A stretch of 5,169 bases of DNA from contig JADFXO010000288.1 in assembly GCA_015233485.1 (NCBI GenBank), positions 1 through 5,169 on the forward strand. Reading direction: 5' to 3'. How positions within the stretch are numbered: the first letter of the stretch is position 1; each line of letters opens with the position of its first letter. Below are positions 1-4,234 of the stretch, in pieces. A program made the position numbers and the translations under genes. Source of the DNA: Nitrospirota bacterium. GTDB taxonomy: Bacteria; Nitrospirota; Thermodesulfovibrionia; Thermodesulfovibrionales; Magnetobacteriaceae. The notes below the pieces were generated by a model. That model saw nothing but the letters and a program-made list of their open reading frames with translations, was not told the origin of the DNA and searched no databases.

Positions 1-617
1 CTTACCCTTTCCATCTGCAGGGACTCCTTATAGTACTTGGCATTTTCGAAAGCGGAGCTTATCTGCCTGCAAAGAGTATGAAAGATGTCTGCGTCATATT
101 CGTTGAAGCTCTTCCTGTCCTTTGGATTTAAAATCTCGGCTACTCCGATAAGACCGCTCCTGCCGACAAGAGGAACGGCTACGAGACTGGTAGTTTTAAA
201 ATCCGTGATTTTGTCTACTCCGCTGAAGAAACGCTTGTCCTTGGACGCGTCCTCTATGATTACCGTCTCCAGGTTTTCCGCAACCCACCCGGCGATACCC
301 TGGCCCATTTTCAGTGTACATTTCTTTTTCAGTTCACAGCCGGTAACCTTCTCTCCGCTGACGGCGTATGCGAATTCCAGACACTGGGTCTCACGGTTAT
401 AGATAAGCAGCGAACATGCCTCGGCGTTCATTACCATTTTGGCATTTTCCATGCAGATGTCAACAAGACGGTTGAAATCCAGAGTAGAGGATATCCTGGA
501 AGAAACATCTATCAGCGTTTCCAGGTCTTTCACTTTCTTTTCCAAAGTTTTCAGATATGGTTCAGGCACGGCGACTTCCCGGCTTTCTTCCATGCTGGTC
601 TTATGGGTATCGGTCAT
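1..617 (-). CDS. GAF-domain signalling protein, N-terminal part (truncated by window edge)
   Basis: The minus strand is open from an ATG at 617 to the left edge: 205 codons plus two bases and no stop, so the C-terminus lies outside. Residues about 22-45 form a helix or coiled coil. Residues about 47-193 read as a GAF domain: a GQGIAGWVAEN stretch at 105-115, IIEDASKD at 120-127, SLVAVPL at 144-150 and GVAEILN at 158-164 are typical of small-molecule-sensing GAF domains. The end (ENAKYYKESLQMERV) looks like the signalling helix that leads into an output domain. From family knowledge the output could be a PP2C/SpoIIE-type phosphatase, HD-GYP, GGDEF or histidine kinase; the window does not show which. 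A GAGGGAA Shine-Dalgarno (628-634) lies 10 bases before the ATG, slightly far; an in-frame Met9 has no such site. No membrane segment is seen, so it is probably cytoplasmic. The ligand cannot be told. Confidence 0.9.
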   Translation of the reverse strand, partial: MTDTHKTSMEESREVAVPEPYLKTLEKKVKDLETLIDVSSRISSTLDFNRLVDICMENAKMVMNAEACSLLIYNRETQCLEFAYAVSGEKVTGCELKKKCTLKMGQGIAGWVAENLETVIIEDASKDKRFFSGVDKITDFKTTSLVAVPLVGRSGLIGVAEILNPKDRKSFNEYDADIFHTLCRQISSAFENAKYYKESLQMERV

Positions 618-664
618 CTTGTCAATCTTCCCTCAAAGTATAATGTCTTTTACGTCCAGGCGCT

Positions 665-694
665 ATTGTAACATTTATCGTTTTATTTTTTCAA
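665..694 (-). promoter_or_regulatory. sigma70-like promoter of the GAF gene
   Basis: Read on the minus strand, TTGAAA (694-689) and TACAAT (670-665) are separated by 18 bases. This places a start near 658 and gives a leader of about 40 bases before the ATG at 617. The -35 box sits inside a perfect 9-bp inverted repeat (683-701). The GAF gene therefore seems to be transcribed independently of the genes on its right. Confidence 0.5.
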
Positions 695-701
695 AAAATA
701 A
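683..701. repeat. perfect inverted repeat over the -35 box (possible operator)
   Basis: The arms TTATTTTTT and AAAAAATAA flank a single C at 692: nine matched pairs with a one-base centre. It covers the -35 hexamer of the GAF-gene promoter. It could be a repressor site, or only a low-complexity A/T coincidence. The tight centre makes an RNA hairpin impossible, so it would act at the DNA level. Confidence 0.35.
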
Positions 702-793
702 GTAGTCCGTAAGAGCCGTCTGCACCGCTATTGCCGTAGTTCAATCGATTGCAGACAAATGACGTGTTCATGGACCGGACGGGAGGTTCAGGG

Positions 794-952
794 TTAATTC
801 AGTATCTTCTTTATAAAGTCTTCAGCGCCTTTGATTTCGTCTTTTACCGTACTTACGTTACGAAGCAAATCCCTGTAATAACCTGCTATGTGCAGAGAGT
901 CATAGAGGATTTCAAAACTCCTCAAAAGTTTACCGTAAAAAGATGGTAAAAC
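794..952 (-). pseudogene. C-terminal remnant of a small helical, HEPN-like protein
   Basis: After an in-frame TAG at 953-955 the minus strand is open for 52 codons and ends at TAA (794-796). No ATG or GTG start with a ribosome site lies in this stretch. The residues read like real protein: GKLLRSFEILYDSLHIAGYY, then an amphipathic helix ending EDFIKKILN. The pattern of a Tyr/Leu-rich helix, LHxxGYY, then a Lys/Glu-rich helix up to the end resembles the C-terminus of small HEPN-fold proteins (DUF5618-like) as I remember them; this is recognition by eye only. GC here is near 42%, higher than in the adjoining AT-rich pair. The simplest reading is that the 5' part of the gene was lost when the 953-1788 segment arrived. 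The remnant continues in the frame of the 196-residue gene after its stop, probably by chance. Confidence 0.45.
924..950 (-). terminator. weak candidate terminator after the AT-rich gene pair
   Basis: On the minus strand, just after the TAG at 953, TTTACC (950-945) can pair with GGTAAA (934-929) across a 10-base T-rich loop, and is followed by C then TTTT. The stem has six pairs, only two of them G-C, so it is weak. It also falls inside the HEPN-like remnant, which argues that the match may be accidental. Confidence 0.25.
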
Positions 953-1543
953 CTATGAATCAATCATACAAATCGCATAATATTCAGTAGAAATCGTCAT
1001 TCTATTGCCTATAAATCGTTTTATTTTGCCTCTTAAAGTATCATTGTTATCAACATTCACTTTACAGTTTTTTGCTTTTCTTTCTTGAAAGTTTTTATTC
1101 GCCCAACTTACTTTAATAGCCATTATTGTACACAAAAGAGGATTCTGTAAAAATAAAAGTATAGTTGACGCTTTAATAGCATTATTTATATTTTTTCTAG
1201 TTTCTTTGTCTAAACTGTCAATTTCTATGCTAAACTTACGTCTTTCAGACTCGATTTTATCATTATGCTCAATTTTCTTTAACAGGTTCAGCTTTATCAA
1301 TGGTTTTTCATATAAGGTTTTAGAGAGAAGATTGTAAACAATATCATGTAAATATTGGCCGTTCTTTATCTTTCCGTTTAGGAGAGTATCGTTATCTATG
1401 TATGTTAAACATTTTGATAACCTTGCCCTGGCTTCTTCAGTTTTTAATCTTTTCCAAGCGGGGATAATGGTAAATGCTATTTCCCACAACATGACTAAAA
1501 AAACTGCCAAAATAGAAACAGTCAAAAAAGTTAAGAAATTCAT
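953..1543 (-). CDS. Membrane-anchored hypothetical protein, 196 aa
   Basis: I do not recognise a family. The ATG (1543-1541) overlaps the TGA of the upstream gene in an ATGA junction. It has a strong AAGGAGG site (1551-1557) seven bases ahead, so the start is secure and translation is probably coupled. Residues 3-27 are a hydrophobic helix (N-terminal anchor) followed by basic residues (WKRLK), which suggests a cytoplasmic body. Residues about 30-120 are Lys/Glu/Asn-rich and mostly helical. A second hydrophobic stretch at about 125-143 (ASTILLFLQNPLLCTIMAI) could be a second membrane segment or a buried helix. The C-terminus is basic. The coding sequence is very AT-rich, unlike the genes on either side, which suggests transfer from another source. 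No enzyme motif is visible. Confidence 0.75.
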   Translation of the reverse strand: MNFLTFLTVSILAVFLVMLWEIAFTIIPAWKRLKTEEARARLSKCLTYIDNDTLLNGKIKNGQYLHDIVYNLLSKTLYEKPLIKLNLLKKIEHNDKIESERRKFSIEIDSLDKETRKNINNAIKASTILLFLQNPLLCTIMAIKVSWANKNFQERKAKNCKVNVDNNDTLRGKIKRFIGNRMTISTEYYAICMIDS

Positions 1544-1788
1544 TGCCTTGCCTCCTTCTTTCTGTTTTTTGACAAAGTGCTTATTGTATTATGAAGTTTG
1601 TCTATTCTATCATCTTTACTCTTTATTGTAACATAAAGCTCTTTAATTTGATTGTAAAGCGCGCCCTTTTCACGTTCAGATGATTTAAAATACTTATCCA
1701 TGCTCCATCTTTTAATCCATATACCAATAAAAATACCAACAGGGAATGGGCCATATTGGTCCACTATTTCTAATAATTTCACCTCCAT
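1540..1788 (-). CDS. Small membrane-anchored coiled-coil protein, 82 aa (holin-like architecture)
   Basis: The protein has a short N-terminal amphipathic stretch and a hydrophobic segment at about 12-25 (YGPFPVGIFIGIWI). A basic flank (KRW) follows, then a long charged helix with heptad-like spacing at 36-78 (IKELYVTIKSKDDRIDKLH). An N-terminal anchor bearing YGPF plus a C-terminal coiled coil is the layout of BhlA/UviB-type phage holins and related phage membrane proteins. This is an architectural likeness, not a proven homology. The frame could start at a GTG (1827), but that lies upstream of the predicted transcription start, so the ATG at 1788 is preferred. No Shine-Dalgarno precedes it; GGAGGTG occurs within codons 1-3, and the mRNA may be nearly leaderless. 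It overlaps the next gene by 4 bases, and both products are membrane-anchored, so they may work together. Confidence 0.65.
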   Translation of the reverse strand: MEVKLLEIVDQYGPFPVGIFIGIWIKRWSMDKYFKSSEREKGALYNQIKELYVTIKSKDDRIDKLHNTISTLSKNRKKEARQ

Positions 1789-1812
1789 ATTGTACAATAT
1801 ACCTTTAGGTAT
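1787..1812. promoter_or_regulatory. Two overlapping palindromes on the promoter (likely operators)
   Basis: ATATTGTACAATAT (1787-1800) is a perfect 14-bp palindrome covering most of the -10 box, the predicted start site and the first bases of the ATG. ATACCTTTAGGTAT (1799-1812) is a 6+6 bp inverted repeat with a 2-base centre, located in the -10/-35 spacer. Two adjoining dyads on a strong core promoter are typical of repressor control, but no regulator gene is in the window. Confidence 0.5.
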
Positions 1813-1824
1813 TATCTCTGTCAA
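1796..1824 (-). promoter_or_regulatory. sigma70-like promoter of the AT-rich gene pair
   Basis: Read on the minus strand, a consensus TTGACA (1824-1819), a 17-base spacer and TATATT (1801-1796; five of six consensus bases) form a strong core promoter. The expected start is near 1789, at or next to the A of the ATG at 1788. The mRNA would therefore be leaderless or nearly so. Confidence 0.65.
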
Positions 1825-2000
1825 CACCTTAATTAATTTTTATGAATTTATTCTAAAAATTCCCTATAAAAATATACTCCTGCTTTGTTAAGTAGACAAC
1901 TCCGTCCCTACTGTACGCAAGACTATCTATATTAAAAATTCAACCCGGCCCACTGGTGAATTTTACGTATTAATTAATTTAAATAGTACGTAATTATTTC
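1825..2000. other. AT-rich divergent intergenic region with inverted repeats
   Basis: No gene is seen between the minus-strand promoter and the plus-strand promoter. The region holds an inverted repeat at 1935-1964: AAAATTC plus ACC pairs with GGTGAATTTT, with one bulged A and a 9-base loop that starts with CGGCCC. It also holds two TACGTA blocks (1964-1969 and 1987-1992) that form TTACGTA and TACGTAA as an inverted repeat 23 bp apart centre to centre, just upstream of the plus-strand -35 box. These are candidate regulatory sites for one or both divergent operons. Confidence 0.4.
1963..1993. promoter_or_regulatory. Paired TACGTA sites upstream of the operon promoter
   Basis: TTACGTA (1963-1969) and TACGTAA (1987-1993) are exact reverse complements separated by 17 AT-rich bases. 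Their centres are 23 bp apart, roughly two helix turns. The right site ends 7 bp before the -35 hexamer at 2001, a normal place for an activator. Each core is itself a palindrome. Confidence 0.35.
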
Positions 2001-2030
2001 TTGACAAACATTGCTGCTTCTGATTATTAT
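2001..2030 (+). promoter_or_regulatory. sigma70-like promoter of the coiled-coil/vWA operon
   Basis: A consensus TTGACA (2001-2006), an 18-base spacer and TATTAT (2025-2030) are followed by an A-run, giving a start near 2037. The leader to the first well-supported gene at 2259 would be about 220 bases, long enough for the small reading frames or an RNA control element. No other convincing promoter is seen before 4955, and all five genes are tightly packed, so this promoter probably serves them all. Confidence 0.65.
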
Positions 2031-2039
2031 AAAAAAGTA

Positions 2040-2053
2040 CCGCACTTATGCGG
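2040..2053 (+). promoter_or_regulatory. Hairpin at the 5' end of the operon mRNA
   Basis: CCGCA (2040-2044) and TGCGG (2049-2053) form a perfect 5-bp GC-rich stem with a CTTA loop, only a few bases from the predicted transcription start. Such a 5' hairpin may protect the mRNA. No run of T follows, so it is not a terminator. I could not match the leader to a known riboswitch class. Confidence 0.4.
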
Positions 2054-2081
2054 CTATCAAAGAGGGTATGGAGGGAAGCAA

Positions 2082-2168
2082 ATGATTAGAGGACGCAACG
2101 ACAAGCGTAAAGGCTGCCGAAACTGCCGGTTGTGGAACCCGGCACCCAAAAGGCGAAGTGTGCTATGA
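2082..2168 (+). CDS. Leader small ORF, 28 aa, basic, Cys-x2-Cys
   Basis: The ATG at 2082 has a good GGAGGGA ribosome site (2070-2076) and opens a 28-codon frame that ends in TGA (2166-2168). The peptide is Arg/Lys-rich and contains GCRNCRLW at residues 11-18. At CCC-AAA-AGG-C (2145-2154) a +1 slip on AAAA would replace the tail with GEVCYEERKEFSS, ending at TGA 2191-2193. The result would be a 36-residue protein with Cys12, Cys15 and Cys27, the usual spacing of small zinc-ribbon-like proteins. The +1 frame in this stretch also has a coding-like excess of G in first codon positions. It could be a real small protein, a frameshifted gene (natural or a base-calling error in the A-run), or a regulatory leader peptide. 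Confidence 0.45.
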   Translation: MIRGRNDKRKGCRNCRLWNPAPKRRSVL

Positions 2169-2224
2169 AGAAAGGAAAGAGTTTTCATCATGACAGACCT
2201 GCACCTGGGTCTGTTCTTATGTAA
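2165..2224 (+). CDS. Possible second leader ORF, 19 aa
   Basis: An ATG overlaps the stop of the 28-codon leader ORF (ATGA at 2165-2168) and opens 19 codons (MKKGKSFHHDRPAPGSVLM) before TAA at 2222. Only a weak AAGGCGAAG-type site lies upstream, so it would rely on translational coupling. It ends 34 bases before the next gene. It may be chance, as other frames are also open here. Confidence 0.2.
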   Translation: MKKGKSFHHDRPAPGSVLM

Positions 2225-2258
2225 TGCCGACGTTTCCAAGCATTTAAGGAGGACTAAG

Positions 2259-2633
2259 ATGCTGACAGTAGATGAGCCACTTGCAAAGAAAATAGAAGAA
2301 AAAACGATCGCGATCGATGGTTACGCGGTTATCGTTAACAGGCTAAAAAATATAAAAACCGAAGTCCAGTCGGATGAAAACTTCACTCCGGCCTGTCTGG
2401 TCTATCTGGAACAGGAAAGCAAATCCCTGGCGAGCGAGCTAAATGCCGAAATAAGCAACCTTCAGGCTTTTGTCAACGACAGAGATCAAATAATGGCACT
2501 GTCTACTGTAAGCGGTAAGGAATCTCTCCTTTATTTGGTCGACAGGGCAAAATTTGCCGTCACTCAGGCCCAACAATGCGTCACAGTGGCAGAATCCATC
2601 TATTATAAGGAGGGCGGCAATGAAGGCAGATAA
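2259..2633 (+). CDS. Small helical coiled-coil protein, 124 aa, first main gene of the operon
   Basis: I recognise no family. The start is the ATG at 2259, with a strong TAAGGAGG site just upstream (to 2252). The same frame also has an upstream ATG at 2190, but nothing like a ribosome site stands before it and its 23 extra residues look non-coding. No signal peptide or membrane segment is seen, so the protein is probably cytoplasmic. Residues about 5-37 and 47-74 are predicted as two long helices separated by a turn around 38-46 (SDENFTPAC). The second helix carries EISNL at 64-68, a motif echoed in the next two gene products. The C-terminal third (about 85-118) is again helical, with a Gln-rich patch. 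It overlaps the next gene by 14 bases. It may be the soluble partner of the two membrane coiled-coil proteins encoded next. Confidence 0.8.
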   Translation: MLTVDEPLAKKIEEKTIAIDGYAVIVNRLKNIKTEVQSDENFTPACLVYLEQESKSLASELNAEISNLQAFVNDRDQIMALSTVSGKESLLYLVDRAKFAVTQAQQCVTVAESIYYKEGGNEGR

Positions 2634-3048
2634 GCATTTTTGGCATATCTTCGTGATGCTGCTATTTTTAACGTGTGCGGGGCCAGCCTTTGCCTTTGAA
2701 ACTCTGGATGCGCCGGAAGAGGAAAATAAGTTTCGCCAGGCTCTCGACACGTCTTTCTTCCTCGTATATTCTTCTTCGGCCTGTTTGTGCATGGCAGGTC
2801 TTATAGCAAAATCTCATATGAAGTCCACCAGAGTAAAATATCTGAGGTCTAAACACGAAATGGCCCTTGAGAATCTCAGCTCACTTAAGAGGGACTGCGT
2901 CACCTATACAATTGCACCGCGCGGCTACGAAGCACTCCGCAACCGTATTGACGCTATTTCAAAGGAAATAGACACTCTAAGACAGGAGGTCGATTTCTTA
3001 AATAATAAACTCCATAACGACACCATCATAGGAGGCAAGGATGCTTAA
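2620..3048 (+). CDS. Membrane protein with signal peptide, one TM segment and cytoplasmic coiled coil, 142 aa
   Basis: The start is the ATG at 2620 with AAGGAGGG (2607-2614) five bases ahead; a longer frame from 2554 has no ribosome site and would bury the signal peptide. Residues 1-25 form a Sec signal peptide with an A-F-A cleavage site, so mature protein would begin at Phe26. A short acidic segment (26-43) would lie outside. It is followed by a membrane segment at about 44-63 and a basic flank (KSHMKSTRVK), which orients the rest to the cytoplasm. Residues 67-95 and 103-132 are two helices joined by a short Pro/Gly turn (APRGY), with EIDTL at 116-120, much like the helical hairpins of its neighbours. 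It overlaps the previous gene by 14 bases and the next by 8. I know no family; a membrane anchor or stalk in a complex is inferred. Confidence 0.82.
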   Translation: MKADKHFWHIFVMLLFLTCAGPAFAFETLDAPEEENKFRQALDTSFFLVYSSSACLCMAGLIAKSHMKSTRVKYLRSKHEMALENLSSLKRDCVTYTIAPRGYEALRNRIDAISKEIDTLRQEVDFLNNKLHNDTIIGGKDA

Positions 3049-3604
3049 ATCTGCCAATTCATATAAGACGGTCAGCACTGAGGAAGTCTATGGCAATATT
3101 CTGCAAATTAATCAGAGAATAGCTGAACTTGAAGCCGAAAAAACGGTCTTCCTTGAGAAGGCCGCAAGGCCTCCAATTATGTTGAAACGGCTGGATCCCT
3201 ACCTCCTTGGCAAGCAAAATAGCGATCTGACAACCGAGATCACGAATCTTGAGAACATATTAAAGTTGTCAGACAATAGGCTTATTTACACGCCGTCCCG
3301 ACTGAAACTGTTGTTGTTGGAAATGCTCGGCTCTGTAATAGTGCTCTATTCGGCCTTCAGGCTCATTGGAAGCCACAGTTTTGCGGAGTCCGTTCCGCCC
3401 TTTCTCAACGTACTCTTTACTGACATTCCTCCTTTCGTCAATGCAATGGCAATGGATGTATGTCTGATAGTTTTTGCTTCTACGCTGCTTTTTTACATGA
3501 TTGGAAATAACTACGAAGTAGACACAACCAGGCGGGTGTGGCCAATCGTTATAGCAAGCGGTTCGATTGCCATTGCAATGTTAGTGCTCCGCATCTGCTA
3601 TTGA
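3041..3604 (+). CDS. Coiled-coil protein with three C-terminal membrane segments, 187 aa
   Basis: The ATG at 3041 follows AGGAGG (3030-3035) and lies inside the end of the previous gene (8-base overlap), so translation is probably coupled. Residues about 13-42 and 54-80 form two charged helices around a Pro-containing turn (ARPPIMLKRLDP), with EITNL at 66-70, the same layout as in the two preceding products. Three hydrophobic segments follow at about 88-110, 136-155 and 167-186, separated by a Pro-rich loop (118-133) and a loop of mixed charge (156-166). The N-terminal coiled coil has no signal and is probably cytoplasmic, where it could pair with the coiled coil of the previous protein. No transporter or enzyme motif is seen. 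No homologue is recognised. Confidence 0.82.
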   Translation: MLKSANSYKTVSTEEVYGNILQINQRIAELEAEKTVFLEKAARPPIMLKRLDPYLLGKQNSDLTTEITNLENILKLSDNRLIYTPSRLKLLLLEMLGSVIVLYSAFRLIGSHSFAESVPPFLNVLFTDIPPFVNAMAMDVCLIVFASTLLFYMIGNNYEVDTTRRVWPIVIASGSIAIAMLVLRICY

Positions 3605-3623
3605 TTTATTAAGGAGGCATATA

Positions 3624-4223
3624 ATGAACGCATTTACAAAAAAATTCGCCTGTTTGCTTTTGACGATTGCGGGCCTCGTGATATTGCCAACATTGGCCCA
3701 CTGCGGCAGCCTTTACTTTGTCATTGACCGCAGTGGCTCAATGGCCCCTTATGCCGGAGAGATAAAGGCCATCGCTCTTGGCATCATAGAGAGGTTTCCC
3801 GATGCAGAGGTAGTGTTGTTTAACGACAAGGCCGAGACCGTAGAATCCAAACAGGATTTAGTTAAAAAACTTCAGTTTAGAGGAGGCACCGATTATGGAC
3901 AATTTTTTAGGCAGGTGGGGAAAAACCCACCCCACGCACTGATCTTCCTAACCGACGGAGGCGACAATGTTCCCTCCCAAGGTTTACATGAAGGGCTAAC
4001 CCTGCGGAGTAAGGGGGTCAAGCAATGGTGCACTCTCTATATAGGGGCGAAAAGGAAAGTTCCGGCATTGCTGACGAAAATATCGGACAAAGTCATTCAA
4101 AACCCCGGCATCAGCGCCGGAGTTGAAGAATGCCTCGTCGAGATTAAAGCCAGGAAAGGTATCACGGACGATTACCGCAATATCGACATAGAAAACCTGT
4201 CGAAGAAACTATCATCCTACTAA
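3624..4223 (+). CDS. Exported von Willebrand factor A (vWA) protein with complete MIDAS, 199 aa
   Basis: The ATG at 3624 follows AAGGAGG (3611-3617). Residues 1-25 are a signal peptide (basic FTKKF, hydrophobic core, PTLA end). Cys27 is near the cleavage site, but LAHC is a poor lipobox, so a lipoprotein is unlikely though not excluded. The vWA fold starts directly: LYFVIDRSGSM gives the D-x-S-x-S metal site (Asp35, Ser37, Ser39), FRGGTDYG supplies Thr89, and LIFLTDGGDN supplies Asp111, so the metal-ion-dependent adhesion site is complete. The GGTD...LTDG spacing is close to the compact vWA-like domains of the DUF2201 type. The domain fills almost the whole mature protein, ending in a basic helix and a Lys/Ser tail. 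Such domains bind protein partners through the metal. It would act in the periplasm or on the outer face, probably with the other operon products. Confidence 0.9.
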   Translation: MNAFTKKFACLLLTIAGLVILPTLAHCGSLYFVIDRSGSMAPYAGEIKAIALGIIERFPDAEVVLFNDKAETVESKQDLVKKLQFRGGTDYGQFFRQVGKNPPHALIFLTDGGDNVPSQGLHEGLTLRSKGVKQWCTLYIGAKRKVPALLTKISDKVIQNPGISAGVEECLVEIKARKGITDDYRNIDIENLSKKLSSY

Positions 4224-4234
4224 GGAGGGAGAAA

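Noticed and set aside
85..705. Two plus-strand frames opposite the GAF gene
   Set aside because: The minus strand encodes a clear GAF domain in one continuous frame. The plus frames have odd composition and no ribosome sites.
718..756. tRNA-like look (GTTCAATC) and inverted repeat GTCTGC/GCAGAC
   Set aside because: No cloverleaf can be drawn: there is no acceptor stem of seven pairs and no anticodon arm. The 6-bp inverted repeat is weak and unexplained.
749..949. Plus-strand frame across the HEPN-like remnant
   Set aside because: No ribosome site. The minus strand of the same stretch reads as a plausible protein end, so this frame is its shadow.
1398..1891. Plus-strand frames opposite the AT-rich gene pair
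   Set aside because: The minus-strand genes have a promoter, an ATGA overlap and a strong ribosome site. The plus frames have none of these.
2190..2258. Upstream start for the first operon gene at 2190
   Set aside because: No ribosome site stands there, while TAAGGAGG precedes the ATG at 2259.
2037..2258. Known riboswitch (c-di-GMP GEMM type) in the leader
   Set aside because: GGACGCAA resembles part of the motif, but the other conserved blocks and stem order are absent.
2057..2856. Minus-strand frames opposite the start of the operon
   Set aside because: Shadows of plus-strand genes that have strong ribosome sites; no minus-strand promoter or ribosome site is seen for them.
3914..3931. 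Hairpin GGTGGG/CCCACC in the vWA gene as a terminator
   Set aside because: It lies within a conserved coding stretch before the TDG motif, and no T-run follows on either strand.
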